In this document: positions 1 through 8,720 of the stretch, piece by piece
Layout: each line of letters begins with the position of its first letter
Numbering within the stretch: position 1 is the stretch's first letter
Source of the DNA: Algiphilus sp022763315
Lineage (GTDB): Bacteria; Pseudomonadota; Gammaproteobacteria; Nevskiales; Nevskiaceae
NCBI RefSeq assembly: GCF_965249985.1
Contig: NZ_OZ252280.1
DNA: 64,000 nucleotides
Strand: one strand, 5' to 3'
Notes under the pieces: generated by a model
What the model was told of the DNA's origin: nothing
Seen by the model: only the letters and a program-made list of their open reading frames with translations
The model's database searches: none
Position numbers and translations under genes: made by a program

Positions 1-255
1 CTGTCTGAACCGCGACCAGCCTTCGCTTCCTGGCACCCGTGCGCCCTCATCACGGCCGGCTCGGGGGTAGAGGCAGTGGTCGGGCGTGCTGCGCGGGCGC
101 ACGGCACCGCCGCAGCGCCGCCAGGCGCAACCAGCGCGCGTGGCGCCGCGCAGGCTCTTCACGAAGGCATCGGCGCCACGGGCACGCTATCCTCAAGGCG
201 GGTGGCGCGTGCACCTGCACCCCACCGATTCCACCGTTGACTGCCCGGAGCGCCC
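1..255. other. left edge, no confident gene
   Basis: No convincing gene was found between the window edge and fxsA. One frame on the plus strand stays open from base 1 to a stop near base 240 and has an alanine-rich composition, so it could be the tail of a gene that begins outside the window. I recognise no domain in it. Confidence 0.3.
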
Positions 256-699
256 ATGCCGCTTGTTGTATTCATTCTCTGGATGGTGCTCGAAATCCTG
301 CTCAGCGCCCGCATTGCCGACGCCATCGGCGGCGGCGGCGTCCTGTTGTGGATGCTGGGCAGCATCGCACTCGGTGTGATCATCATTCGGCGTACTGGCT
401 TCCAGGTCGTGCAGGAGTTGCAGGCGGCGCTGGCGCGCGAAGAAATCCCCGCCCGCACCCTGCTGAATGCCCTATTCCATTTCCTTGCGGGCCTGCTGCT
501 CATCCTTCCCGGGCCGCTCTCCGACACCATGGCGCTGTTGCTGCTGATCCCGCAGATCCGCGCACCGGCACTAAGCGCCGCCGATGCTGGCGTGCGCCGC
601 GCCCGGCCGCATTTTCACGAACCCACCATCATCGAAGGCGAGTTCGTGGAAGTGCGTCGGGACCGGCAGATCGACCGCGATGAGGAGCGGAATCATTAG
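256..699 (+). CDS. fxsA: FxsA family membrane protein
   Basis: A 147-residue inner-membrane protein of the FxsA family, known in E. coli for relieving F-plasmid exclusion of phage T7. The N-terminal half has hydrophobic membrane segments (about residues 1-20, 25-45 and 70-95), with the family-typical glycine-rich turn after the first segment and a conserved LLLILPGPLSD stretch near residue 80. The C-terminus is soluble, charged and variable, as is usual. GGAG lies seven bases before the ATG. The next gene, cysH, is on the same strand but is separated by an AT-rich gap with a possible terminator. The physiological role outside phage exclusion is unknown. Confidence 0.88.
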   Translation: MPLVVFILWMVLEILLSARIADAIGGGGVLLWMLGSIALGVIIIRRTGFQVVQELQAALAREEIPARTLLNALFHFLAGLLLILPGPLSDTMALLLLIPQIRAPALSAADAGVRRARPHFHEPTIIEGEFVEVRRDRQIDRDEERNH

Positions 700-722
700 G
701 CCTCAATGGCATATGATTAAAG

Positions 723-750
723 ACCTTTCACACAAAAGGTTTTAAAAACC
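723..750 (+). terminator. AT-rich hairpin between fxsA and cysH
   Basis: ACCTTT (723-728) pairs with AAAGGT (735-740) across a six-base loop and is followed by TTTAAAAA, which looks like a weak intrinsic terminator for fxsA. A second, overlapping palindrome, GGTTTT-A-AAAACC (738-750), could instead be part of the cysH control region. The sequence alone does not decide between them. Confidence 0.4.
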
Positions 751-795
751 CTGGTCCGCCCGTATCATGCGGGCATGGATCTTGAGGCCACACCC

Positions 796-1530
796 ATGAC
801 TGACTCTGCCGCCGCCGAGCTGGCGCCGACAGCCGCAGCGCCCACCCCGACGCGCGGCCGTGCCGCGCCCTCGGATGCGCGCATCGCACAGCTCAACGCC
901 GACTACGCGCCGCTGGACTTCAAGCAACGGCTGCACCGTCTGTACGAGGATTTTTCGCCGTCACGGGTGTTGGTGACCTCCTCCTTCGCCGCCACCTCGG
1001 CCTATTTCCTGCACATCATCCATAGCGTGCGACCGGACCAAGCGATCGCCTTCATCGATACCGGCTATCACTTTCCGGAGACCATCGCCTACCGCGACTA
1101 TCTGACCGAACTCTTCGGTCTGACCGTCTTCTCGCTGGGTGCGGAAGAGTGGAAGCATCAGTTCACGCGCGAAGACAAGACCTACGAACGCGACCCGGAT
1201 TTCTGCTGCGCAGTGAACAAGGTCGAGCCCCTGGAAGCGGCCAAACCCGGCTATGACGTCTGGGTTTCCAGCCTGATGCGCTGGCAGACGGACCACCGTG
1301 CCGACATGGAAATCTTCGAATGGCGGCGCGGCATTCTCAAGTTCAACCCGATGATCGACGTCAGCCGCGACGCGCGGGACGCCTACATCCGCGAGCACGA
1401 TCTGCCCTTCCATCCGCTGGTGCAGGAAGGCTACTCCTCGATCGGCTGCGTGCACTGCACGGTCAAGGGTGACGGTCGTGCTGGACGTTGGCAGGGCAAG
1501 CCAAAGACGGAGTGCGGGCTGCACCTCTAA
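796..1530 (+). CDS. cysH: assimilatory adenylyl-sulfate reductase, [4Fe-4S] type
   Basis: Thioredoxin-dependent reduction of APS (or PAPS) to sulfite in cysteine synthesis. The PAPS-reductase fold begins with the VLVTSSF nucleotide-binding strand. The cluster-type cysteines are present: an adjacent CC pair in DPDFCCAVNK and a CVHC pair (SIGCVHCT). The C-terminal ECGLHL carries the catalytic cysteine. The CC plus CxxC set marks the iron-sulfur class, which usually prefers APS; the plain E. coli-type enzyme lacks it. An in-frame ATG at 775 exists, but the ATG at 796 has TTGAGG eight bases upstream and is preferred. The protein is 244 residues long. No other sulfate-assimilation gene is adjacent. 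Confidence 0.92.
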   Translation: MTDSAAAELAPTAAAPTPTRGRAAPSDARIAQLNADYAPLDFKQRLHRLYEDFSPSRVLVTSSFAATSAYFLHIIHSVRPDQAIAFIDTGYHFPETIAYRDYLTELFGLTVFSLGAEEWKHQFTREDKTYERDPDFCCAVNKVEPLEAAKPGYDVWVSSLMRWQTDHRADMEIFEWRRGILKFNPMIDVSRDARDAYIREHDLPFHPLVQEGYSSIGCVHCTVKGDGRAGRWQGKPKTECGLHL

Positions 1531-1548
1531 TTTGTACGCTATGCGCGT

Positions 1549-1935
1549 ATGAATGAAGAATCCGCCGGCGTCCGCCTGGACAAGTGGCTCTGGGCGGCGC
1601 GCTTCTTCCGCACCCGCAGTCTCGCCCGCACCGCCATCGAGGCGGGGCACGTGCGCTATGACGAGCAGCGCCCCAAGGTCAGCAAGAATGTCCAGGTCGG
1701 CGCGCAGCTCCGCATTCGGCGGGGTCAGGAGGATTTCGAGATCACGGTCCTGGCGCTTTCCGACCAGCGACGCGGCGCGCCGGAAGCGCAACGCCTGTAC
1801 CAGGAACACGCCGACAGTGTCGAGCGACGCGAGCAGGCCCGGCTTGAGCGACGCGCCAACCGCATGCCGCAACCGGATGGTCGACCGGACCGCCGCGACC
1901 GCCGCGCCCTGCGCCGCTTCAAGACCGGCGACTAG
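1549..1935 (+). CDS. hslR: Hsp15-like S4-domain RNA-binding protein
   Basis: A 128-residue heat-shock protein 15 homologue. In E. coli this protein binds stalled 50S subunits carrying nascent peptidyl-tRNA and helps recycle them. The S4 RNA-binding fold is at the N-terminus, with the diagnostic VRLDKWLWAARFFRTRSLA block (about residues 8-27) followed by VSKNVQVGAQLRI. The C-terminal third is very rich in arginine (RRANRM, RRDRRALRR), as in the family. The gene starts 19 bases after cysH, so the two may be cotranscribed, though nothing suggests a functional link. Confidence 0.9.
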   Translation: MNEESAGVRLDKWLWAARFFRTRSLARTAIEAGHVRYDEQRPKVSKNVQVGAQLRIRRGQEDFEITVLALSDQRRGAPEAQRLYQEHADSVERREQARLERRANRMPQPDGRPDRRDRRALRRFKTGD

Positions 1936-2011
1936 GCCCTGCCCCGCCGCCCTGCCTGCGTTACCCTTTGGCCATGAGTCAACCTCCTCGCAACCAGCAC
2001 TGCACAAGGGC

Positions 2012-3346
2012 ATGACGGCCAAGATTCACGACGCGGCCGCGGCCGTTCTCCTGCACGAGGGCCAGGTACTCCTGGTCCAGCGTCACGCCCATCTGTCCGC
2101 TTTCCCCGGCTACTGGGCCTTCCCGGGCGGCAAGGTGGATGCCGCCGACCGGATCGACGGCGAGGACCTGGCGCTGGCGCGACAGCGCGCCATGGCGCGC
2201 GAGGTGCACGAGGAGATTGGGGTCGATCTGCCAACCATGCTGGCAGACCACCTGGTGGCGGATATGGCCGAAATCGGCGCCGCCACGACCCCCTCAGTGG
2301 CAACCCATCGTTTTGCCACGCATTTCTTTCGGGTCGATCTTCGCATTCGGCCCGAATTGGTGCTGGAACCCGGGGAGATTGCCGACGCCCAGTGGCGCAC
2401 TCCGGAAGAATGGGTCACCGCCTGGCGCGAAGGCCGATTGCTGTGCGCCCCGCCCACGGTGGCCATACTGCAGGCGCTGGCCGCTGACCCGACCGCGCAG
2501 AGCGCGCCAGATCTCACCCGTGACTTCGAGCCGGCGGATCGCATTGCCTATGTCGAGCCGGTGGGTGGCCTGCGCATCCTGCCCGTGCGCTCGCACACGA
2601 TTCCGCCCGCGCAGCACACCAACTGCGTCTACATCGTGGGCAGCGGCCTGCTGATCGATCCCTCGCCGGCATCGGATGCAGAGCTGCAGCGGCTGGAAAC
2701 GGCCATCGCCGACTGGCCGCTGGACGCAATCTTCCTCACCCACCATCACCCCGACCACTGCGAGCGCGCCAATATGCTGGCGCGCGCACACGATGTGCCG
2801 CTGCGCTGTTCAGCCGATACGCGCGCACGCATCACCGCGCGAGAAGGCAAGCAGTGGTTCGATGGCGTCACCGTGGAATGCGTTGCGGATGGCGACCGTA
2901 TCGCCACCTGGCAAGGGGAAGCGGTGCACGCCATCGCGGTCCCCGGGCACGACGCCGGCCAGCTGGCCCCGACCGCGGCCTCGCGTGCCTGGTCGCTGGT
3001 CTCCGACCTGATCCAGGGCGTAGGGACCGTGGTGGTGGGGGGAGACGAGGGCGACATGGCGCAGTATTTTGCGTCGCTGGAGCGCATCATCGCCCTCGAC
3101 CCGATGGTCATCGTTCCCTCCCACGGCATGGCGATGGGTGGCACCTGGAAGCTGCAGGCCACCCTCGCCCATCGTGAGATGCGCGAGCAACAGGTTGCCC
3201 GCCTGTTCGACGCCGGCGAGAGCGTCGAGCGCATCGTCGAACACATCTACGGCGACAGCACGCCGCCGTTCCTGATCCCGCTGGCGCGGGTCAATGTCGA
3301 GTCCCATCTGCACAAGCTGCGCCAGGAAGGGCGCATCGCGGCCTGA
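2012..3346 (+). CDS. NUDIX hydrolase / metallo-beta-lactamase fusion
   Basis: A 444-residue two-domain hydrolase. The N-terminal NUDIX domain (about residues 5-190) shows the NUDIX box beginning GGKVD and ending AREVHEEIG, with an insertion in the middle. The C-terminal metallo-beta-lactamase domain (about 200-430) has the metal motif THHHPDHCE, then PGHDAGQL and SDLIQG. It resembles the LACTB2/glyoxalase-II branch. The reading frame is open further upstream, but that part overlaps hslR in another frame and does not look coding, so the ATG just before AKIHDAAAAVLL is taken as the start. A role in clearing CoA or nucleotide derivatives is plausible, but the substrate is unknown. Confidence 0.85.
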   Translation: MTAKIHDAAAAVLLHEGQVLLVQRHAHLSAFPGYWAFPGGKVDAADRIDGEDLALARQRAMAREVHEEIGVDLPTMLADHLVADMAEIGAATTPSVATHRFATHFFRVDLRIRPELVLEPGEIADAQWRTPEEWVTAWREGRLLCAPPTVAILQALAADPTAQSAPDLTRDFEPADRIAYVEPVGGLRILPVRSHTIPPAQHTNCVYIVGSGLLIDPSPASDAELQRLETAIADWPLDAIFLTHHHPDHCERANMLARAHDVPLRCSADTRARITAREGKQWFDGVTVECVADGDRIATWQGEAVHAIAVPGHDAGQLAPTAASRAWSLVSDLIQGVGTVVVGGDEGDMAQYFASLERIIALDPMVIVPSHGMAMGGTWKLQATLAHREMREQQVARLFDAGESVERIVEHIYGDSTPPFLIPLARVNVESHLHKLRQEGRIAA

Positions 3347-3384
3347 GCTGACGCGAGAAAGGGTGCGGTCGATGCCCTCCGCCG

Positions 3385-4116
3385 TCAGTCGCTATCTCGT
3401 GGGATGTATTGCTGCAATTCCATGCGCAGCTGGACCTTGCCATCCTTGCCGGATTCCACCTTCACCGGCATGTAACCAGCCTCCGGAGCGACCCAGTAGC
3501 GGCTGATGCGATCGGTCTCGATACGCCCGATGAGAAAGGCGTCGTAGCGGCCGGCCGGCACCTTCACCGATTCTTCGCCCTTCACTTCCAGCGTGTATTC
3601 ACGCATGCGATCGTCCTCGACCATGGTGAAGGTGTACTGCCCATCCGGCGGTTCCGGCGCCTGCTGCATCACCCAGGCGCGCACGGCCTGGTGCATACCG
3701 AAGCGGTCCTGCGCATTGTCCGGCATCGTGCGCGTCTGTCCGGCGCCGCGGACTTCGCCCTTGACCGCGTCGAAGTCCAGTTCGAAGCTCTCATCGCCGT
3801 GCTTGAACTGAAAACGCACCGGGCGCACCTGGCCGTCGATGAGGCAGAAATGGCTGATCTCCTCGGGCTCGCCGTAGAAGACGCGCACCATAGCGCGCGG
3901 CTTGGCGGTCGAGTGGTAGCGGTAGCAGTAGGTGCCTTCGCGCTGCAGTTCCAGCGTGATCTCGCCCAGTCGGATTCCGTTCCAGGTCGCCGTGTAGACC
4001 GCGGTGAAGGTCGGCAGTACCTGTACCGGATCGCCAGCGGCGCCCACTGCACCGCCTGGTCCCGATGCCGCTGCCGCCAGCGTGGCCGCCTGTACCCAAC
4101 GTTGAATGCGCATCAT
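3385..4116 (-). CDS. DUF3108 domain periplasmic protein
   Basis: A 243-residue protein with an N-terminal signal sequence (basic start, alanine-rich core, likely cleavage near residue 26) and a DUF3108-type beta-rich body. The recognisable parts are YTATWNGIRLGE at the start of the domain, YRYHSTAKP, and a late segment SRYWVAPEAGYMPVKVE. Its start codon touches the end of purN, and DUF3108 genes are commonly found directly after purN in Gammaproteobacteria. The function is unknown; envelope location is inferred from the signal peptide. Confidence 0.82.
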   Translation of the reverse strand: MMRIQRWVQAATLAAAASGPGGAVGAAGDPVQVLPTFTAVYTATWNGIRLGEITLELQREGTYCYRYHSTAKPRAMVRVFYGEPEEISHFCLIDGQVRPVRFQFKHGDESFELDFDAVKGEVRGAGQTRTMPDNAQDRFGMHQAVRAWVMQQAPEPPDGQYTFTMVEDDRMREYTLEVKGEESVKVPAGRYDAFLIGRIETDRISRYWVAPEAGYMPVKVESGKDGKVQLRMELQQYIPRDSD

Positions 4117-4775
4117 CAGAAGCCTTCCTCAAGAGCCGTCATGTCCAGGGGCGCGCGCAGCGGCGCGCCATCGAAGTACACAGTGCTCTGGCGGCATTGC
4201 ACGCGTCCGGCACAGGCCCAGGCCACCGCCTGCGGATAGATGCGCAGCTCGATGTCCGACATGACGCGTTCCGCCAAGCCTGCCTCGTCATCTTCCGGGT
4301 GCACCCTGCATGCCCCCTGAATGACCACTGGGCCGCCATCGAGTTCGTCGGTCACGAAGTGCACGCTGGCGCCGTGCTCGGCGTCACCCGCTTCCAGGGC
4401 GGACCGATGGGTATGCAAGCCCCGATGGCGTGGCAGCAACGAGGGGTGGATATTCAGCATGCGACCGCCAAAGCGCTGCACGAAGGGGGCGCCAAGGACG
4501 CGCATGAAGCCAGCCAGGATGACCCAGTCCGGCTGCGATTCTGCTACGGCATCGGCCAGAGCAGCATCGAAATCGGCCCGCGTGGCAAAGCCACGATGAT
4601 CCAGCGGCCGGCACGCGATACCGGCCTGCTCGGCGAATTCCAGCGCCGCTGCCTGCGGCTGATTGCATACCACCCGGGTGATGCATCCATCGATGCGCCC
4701 GTCCGCACAGGCGGCGTGAAGAGCGCGCAGATTCCGGCCGCGCCCGGACACGAGCACGCACAGACGTGCCGTCAT
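4116..4775 (-). CDS. purN: phosphoribosylglycinamide formyltransferase
   Basis: Transfers a formyl group from 10-formyl-tetrahydrofolate to GAR, the third step of purine synthesis. The start is MTARLCVLVSGRGRNLRAL, where the family normally has VLxSGxGSN; here the serine after the glycine is arginine (GRN). The catalytic asparagine-histidine region LNIHPSLLP is intact, followed by GASVHFVTDELDGGP. The 219-residue length is normal. The ATG overlaps the purM stop by four bases (ATGA), so purM and purN are translationally coupled, as in many bacteria. Upstream in-frame ATGs fall inside purM and are rejected. Confidence 0.93.
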   Translation of the reverse strand: MTARLCVLVSGRGRNLRALHAACADGRIDGCITRVVCNQPQAAALEFAEQAGIACRPLDHRGFATRADFDAALADAVAESQPDWVILAGFMRVLGAPFVQRFGGRMLNIHPSLLPRHRGLHTHRSALEAGDAEHGASVHFVTDELDGGPVVIQGACRVHPEDDEAGLAERVMSDIELRIYPQAVAWACAGRVQCRQSTVYFDGAPLRAPLDMTALEEGF

Positions 4776-5806
4776 GCGCTGTAGCGGACGCTTTGCTCGG
4801 AGCTTTCCTCGACCGCACCGATCACCACCGGCACCTCGCCCGCGTCGCGCAGGCAGGCCAGCGCGTCTTCGACCCGTTCCGCCGGGACCGCGATCACAAA
4901 GCCGATGCCGCAATTGAAGGTGCGCAGCATCTCCAGCGCATCGACATTGCCCGCCTCCGCCAGCCAGTCGAAGAGCGCGGGTCGCTTCCAGGCGTCCGCG
5001 TCGATGCGTGCGCCGCAGCCTTCGGGCAGAAAGCGCGGCACGTTCTCGGTGAGGCCACCCCCGGTGATGTGGGCCATGCCGTGCACCGGTACCTTGGCCA
5101 AGAGATCGCGCACTGGTGCGCAGTAGATGCGCGTGGGCTTGAGTAAATGATCGCCCAAGGCTTCGCCGTCCAGCATTTCGTCCATGCTCGATCCGTGCCG
5201 CGCCAGGATGGCGCGCACCAACGAATAGCCATTGGCGTGCAGACCGGAGGAGGGCAAGCCGATCAGCCCATCGCCGGCGCGCACGCGCTGGCGGCCGTCG
5301 ACGATGGCGTCAGCCTCGACCACGCCCACCGCGAAGCCCGCCAGATCGAAGTCGCCGCTGCCGTACATGCCCGGCATCTCAGCGGTTTCGCCGCCGATCA
5401 ACGCGCAGCCCGCCTGCGTGCAGCCATCGGCAATGCCGGCCACCACGTCGGCGGCGACCTTACGGTCAAGCACGCCCGTGGCGTAGTAGTCCAGGAAGAA
5501 CAGCGGTTCTGCGCCGAGACAAAGAATATCGTTGACGCACATGGCCACCAGGTCAACGCCCAGGCCTCGCACGCGCTCGCTGTCGATGGCAAGACGCAGC
5601 TTGGTGCCCACGCCATCGGTGCCCGAAACCAGCACCGGGTCCTTGTAGCCCTTGGGAATACGCATCAGCGCGCCAAATCCGCCCACCGCACCCAGGGTTT
5701 CGGGCCGCTGGGTGGGCGCTGCCAGGCGCTTGATGTCGTCGACCAACGCGTCGGCTTCGTCGATATCCACACCGGCGTCGCGGTAGGTCATGGAGGATTG
5801 GGTCAT
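4772..5806 (-). CDS. purM: phosphoribosylformylglycinamidine cyclo-ligase
   Basis: AIR synthetase, the ATP-dependent ring closure of FGAM in purine synthesis. The 344-residue length is typical. Family motifs are in order: GVDIDEADALVDDIK, the glycine-rich LGAVGGFGAL, LVSGTDGVGTKL for nucleotide binding, CVNDILCLGAEPLFFLDYYATG, ALIGGETAEMPGMY and GLPSSGLHANGYSLVR. It is the first gene of a purM-purN-DUF3108 operon. The gap before the divergent permease gene (5807-5921) should hold both promoters, but I see no clear purine operator. Confidence 0.95.
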   Translation of the reverse strand: MTQSSMTYRDAGVDIDEADALVDDIKRLAAPTQRPETLGAVGGFGALMRIPKGYKDPVLVSGTDGVGTKLRLAIDSERVRGLGVDLVAMCVNDILCLGAEPLFFLDYYATGVLDRKVAADVVAGIADGCTQAGCALIGGETAEMPGMYGSGDFDLAGFAVGVVEADAIVDGRQRVRAGDGLIGLPSSGLHANGYSLVRAILARHGSSMDEMLDGEALGDHLLKPTRIYCAPVRDLLAKVPVHGMAHITGGGLTENVPRFLPEGCGARIDADAWKRPALFDWLAEAGNVDALEMLRTFNCGIGFVIAVPAERVEDALACLRDAGEVPVVIGAVEESSEQSVRYSA

Positions 5807-5921
5807 ACCTGGGTGCGTCTCAGCTGGTCAGGAGGTGGTGGCGATATTATTGCAGGGTGTACCGCTTTCGCGCCGCCGCCCTTCGCGCCCCGGCATGCCA
5901 CTCCACCCGAAGCCGAGCCCC

Positions 5922-6989
5922 ATGACCGAGCACCGCGCCGAAACCCTGATCTGGATCAGCGCCGGGATCGCCCTGCTGATCCTGCTCTGGCTGCTCACGC
6001 CCATTCTGTTGCCCTTTGTGCTGGGTGCGGCGCTGGCCTACCTCGGCGACCCCATCGTCGACCGTCTGGAGCGTTGGCGAATGTCGCGCACCACGGGGGT
6101 GACCATCGTATTCACCGTCATCACCTTGGGCGCACTGCTGGTCACTGCACTGCTGATTCCGCTGCTGCAGCAGCAGGTCCAGGTCTTTCTGCAGCGCGTA
6201 CCGGAGTACCTGCAGTGGGCGCAGGATGTGCTCCTCCCCACCATCGGTGTGCAGATTCCGGAAGGCGGCCGCATCGACGCCGAAAGCCTACGCAGCCTGG
6301 TCCAGGAAAACTGGGAGCAGGCCGGCAGCATCGTGCGCGAGCTGCTGCTACACGCAACGCGCTCCACCGGCACCTTGCTGACTTTGGTGGTCAACATCCT
6401 GATGGTGCCCGTGGTGACCTTTTACCTGCTGCGCGACTGGGACCGTCTGCTCGCATGGCTCGACACCATGATTCCTCGCCGCATGATCGGTAAGGTGCGC
6501 GAAATCGCGCGCGAGACCGATGACGTCCTGGCCGCATTCCTGCGTGGGCAATTGGCCGTCATGACCTCACTTGCGGTGATCTACAGTACCGGTCTCTGGA
6601 TCGCCGGCCTGGACCTGGCCCTGCTCATCGGCATCGGCGCCGGACTGGTCAGCTTCGTCCCCTATCTCGGTCTCTTCGTCGGCCTCACGGCTGCGGTCAT
6701 CGCCATGCTGTTCCAGGAGCAGGCCCTGCTGCCGGTGATCTGGGTGCTGCTGGTCTTCGGGATCGGACAGATCCTCGAAACCGCCGTGCTGACGCCCTTG
6801 CTGGTTGGAGACCGCATCGGCCTGCATCCGGTGGCGGTGATCTTCGCCATCCTCGCCGGCGGCCAGCTGTTCGGCTTCGTGGGCGTGCTGTTGGCGTTGC
6901 CCGCCTCCGCCGGCATCGCTGTACTGCTGCGCCACACCAAGCAGCGCTGGCTGCACAGCCCGCTGTACGCAGGCCCTGGCGATGACTGA
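5922..6989 (+). CDS. AI-2E/PerM family transporter
   Basis: A 355-residue polytopic inner-membrane protein of the AI-2E transporter (PerM/YhhT) superfamily. Several hydrophobic segments are visible: two near the N-terminus, a pair around 150-170, and a block of four or five from about 200 to the end. The conserved GQLAVMTSLAVIYSTGL, LIGIGAGLVSFVPYLG and LTPLLVGDRIGLHPVAVIF stretches identify the family. The ATG before TEHRAET is chosen because it puts the first membrane segment at the expected distance. It overlaps hda by eight bases; a permease of this family next to purM and hda is common in Gammaproteobacteria. Confidence 0.87.
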   Translation: MTEHRAETLIWISAGIALLILLWLLTPILLPFVLGAALAYLGDPIVDRLERWRMSRTTGVTIVFTVITLGALLVTALLIPLLQQQVQVFLQRVPEYLQWAQDVLLPTIGVQIPEGGRIDAESLRSLVQENWEQAGSIVRELLLHATRSTGTLLTLVVNILMVPVVTFYLLRDWDRLLAWLDTMIPRRMIGKVREIARETDDVLAAFLRGQLAVMTSLAVIYSTGLWIAGLDLALLIGIGAGLVSFVPYLGLFVGLTAAVIAMLFQEQALLPVIWVLLVFGIGQILETAVLTPLLVGDRIGLHPVAVIFAILAGGQLFGFVGVLLALPASAGIAVLLRHTKQRWLHSPLYAGPGDD

Positions 6990-7668
6990 GCCGGTCTGGC
7001 CCGAACAGCTCCCCCTTGCTGTGGCGCGACGGCCTCACCCGACGCTGGAAGGCTTCATCGTTGGAGACAATGCCGAGGCCGTGCACGCGCTTCGCCATCA
7101 TTCCGGGCTGCTCTACCTGAGCGGCCCGACGGGCAGCGGCAAGAGCCATCTGCTGCGTGCCCGCGCCCGCGCTGGCAATGGGGCGCGCTACCTCACGGGC
7201 GGGGACATCGCCGAATCGGCCAGCGGTCTGCTCGCTGGCGCCGACGCCGCACCTTGGCTGGGCGTGGACGATATCGCTGAGCTGGCGCACGCGCGCGACG
7301 CCGCCATTACGCTCGCCCGCGTTGTCGATCGTCGTAGCGCGGCAGCGCTACCCACCGTGGTGACGGCACGGCTCGACGTAGCTTCGCTCCCGGATGTGCT
7401 GCGCGACCTGCAGACCCGCCTCTCTCAAGGCACGGCCTTTCGCCTACGGCCGCCAGACGAGGAAACGCTGGCGCGCTGGCTGGATCAGCGCGCTAGCGAG
7501 CGGGGGCTTGCGCTCGCCGAGGCCGCGTCGGCCTGGCTGCTGCGTCATCTGCCGCGCGACCCTGGGCATCTGGATGAGGCGCTGCAACGGCTGGATGTGG
7601 CGGCGCTCGCGGCCAAGCGGCACCGCATCACCGCACCCTTTGCGCGCTCCGTGTTGGGCGACCGCTAG
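6982..7668 (+). CDS. hda: DnaA-related regulatory inactivator Hda
   Basis: An AAA+ protein homologous to DnaA domain III. With the beta clamp it stimulates DnaA-ATP hydrolysis and prevents re-initiation. The Walker A is GPTGSGKSHL (about residue 49). A clamp-binding motif is expected at the extreme N-terminus, where WPEQLPLAV contains the QLPL core. The 228-residue length fits. The Walker B region (WLGVDDIAEL) has V-D-D. It overlaps the permease gene upstream and converges with the DUF2069 gene, sharing four bases with its 3' end. Confidence 0.88.
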   Translation: MTEPVWPEQLPLAVARRPHPTLEGFIVGDNAEAVHALRHHSGLLYLSGPTGSGKSHLLRARARAGNGARYLTGGDIAESASGLLAGADAAPWLGVDDIAELAHARDAAITLARVVDRRSAAALPTVVTARLDVASLPDVLRDLQTRLSQGTAFRLRPPDEETLARWLDQRASERGLALAEAASAWLLRHLPRDPGHLDEALQRLDVAALAAKRHRITAPFARSVLGDR

Positions 7669-8042
7669 CGATCCGGCGCGGCCATGGCCGCTTGGGCGGC
7701 GGCGCGTCGGCGCTCCACCGCGGCAAAGCGCACGTAGGTGGTGCTGCTCAGGAAGAGCGCCGCACCCAGGCAGGCCACCAGGAAGGCGCCTGGCTGATCC
7801 CGGAACACGAGGCCGATGCCGATGTAGCCAACAATGATCAGGCTCAGCAGCGCATGCGCGTAACTGCTGCGACGCACCAGCCAGGGCAGGAACAGCAACA
7901 AGGGTAGCGCGGCCAACCAGGCGACCGGCCCGTTGGCTGCCAGCACCGCGAGCAGCCCCACGTGCAGGCACAGGCCAAGCGCCCAGACCACGGCGGCTGG
8001 CGTCACCGCCTGCTTGATGCTTGCGCTCTCCTGCTTGGCCAC
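7665..8042 (-). CDS. DUF2069 membrane protein
   Basis: A 125-residue protein with four hydrophobic segments (about 16-37, 40-57, 63-82 and 84-100) and a basic, alanine-rich tail, typical of DUF2069 inner-membrane proteins. The gene normally lies beside wrbA in Gammaproteobacteria, and that arrangement holds here (wrbA is 64 bases upstream on the same strand). The function is unknown. Confidence 0.82.
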   Translation of the reverse strand: MAKQESASIKQAVTPAAVVWALGLCLHVGLLAVLAANGPVAWLAALPLLLFLPWLVRRSSYAHALLSLIIVGYIGIGLVFRDQPGAFLVACLGAALFLSSTTYVRFAAVERRRAAAQAAMAAPDR

Positions 8043-8106
8043 GCTCTGACCTCCTGGCTCGAGATTGCTTCCAATGCGCCCGACAATGGGCGATGCGACG
8101 CGGCCT

Positions 8107-8706
8107 TCAGGTCAGGCGCATTGCCAACTCAGCGACACGCCGCCCGAGGGCCTGCGCCAGCGCGCGCTCGTTCTCATCGATTGCGCGTCCATCCTGACCT
8201 GCCCAGTGCGAGGCCCCGTAGGGCGTTCCCCCACTCCGGGTTGCGGTCAATGCCGGCTCCGAATAAGGCAGCCCACTAATGACCATACCGTGATGCATCA
8301 GAGGCAGGATCATGCTCAACAACGTGCTTTCCTGTCCGCCGTGCAGACTCGCTGTCGAAGTGAAAACACCGGCCGGCTTGCCGTTGAGCGCGCCCGACAT
8401 CCACAGCGAAGCCGTGCCGTCGAGGAAATGCTTCAGCGGCGCCGCCATATTGCCGAAGCGGGTCGGACTGCCCAGCAGCAGGCCATCACAGGCGGCAAGC
8501 TCGTCGTGACTGGCATAGGGCGGGCCGTCGTCGGGAATCTCCGACACTGAGGCTTCGCTATCGGGGGACACCGGTGGCACCGTGCGCAACTGCGCCTCAC
8601 AGCCTCTGACGCCCTCGACACCGCGCGCTACCTCTCGCGCCAGAGAAGCGGTGCCGCCATTTCGCGAGTAATACAGCACGAGTAGTTGCCGCGCCGAACG
8701 TGCCAC
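8107..8706 (-). CDS. wrbA: WrbA-type NAD(P)H:quinone oxidoreductase
   Basis: A flavodoxin-fold FMN enzyme reducing quinones by two electrons (type IV NQO). The FMN phosphate loop is YYSRNGGTASLA near the N-terminus (the family has YSxxGxT/H). Later come LLGSPTRFGNMAAPLKHFLD and TSTASLHGGQESTLLSMILPLMHHGM, both strong WrbA signatures, and GTPYGASHWAG. It is 199 residues long. The start is GTG, with GGAGG eight bases upstream. It is probably cotranscribed with the DUF2069 gene. Confidence 0.92.
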   Translation of the reverse strand: MARSARQLLVLYYSRNGGTASLAREVARGVEGVRGCEAQLRTVPPVSPDSEASVSEIPDDGPPYASHDELAACDGLLLGSPTRFGNMAAPLKHFLDGTASLWMSGALNGKPAGVFTSTASLHGGQESTLLSMILPLMHHGMVISGLPYSEPALTATRSGGTPYGASHWAGQDGRAIDENERALAQALGRRVAELAMRLT

Positions 8707-8720
8707 CCGACCACCTCCGA

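Noticed and set aside
5147..6493. 448-codon plus-strand frame across purM and the permease gene
   Set aside because: It spans two real genes in other frames or strands and contains no domain.
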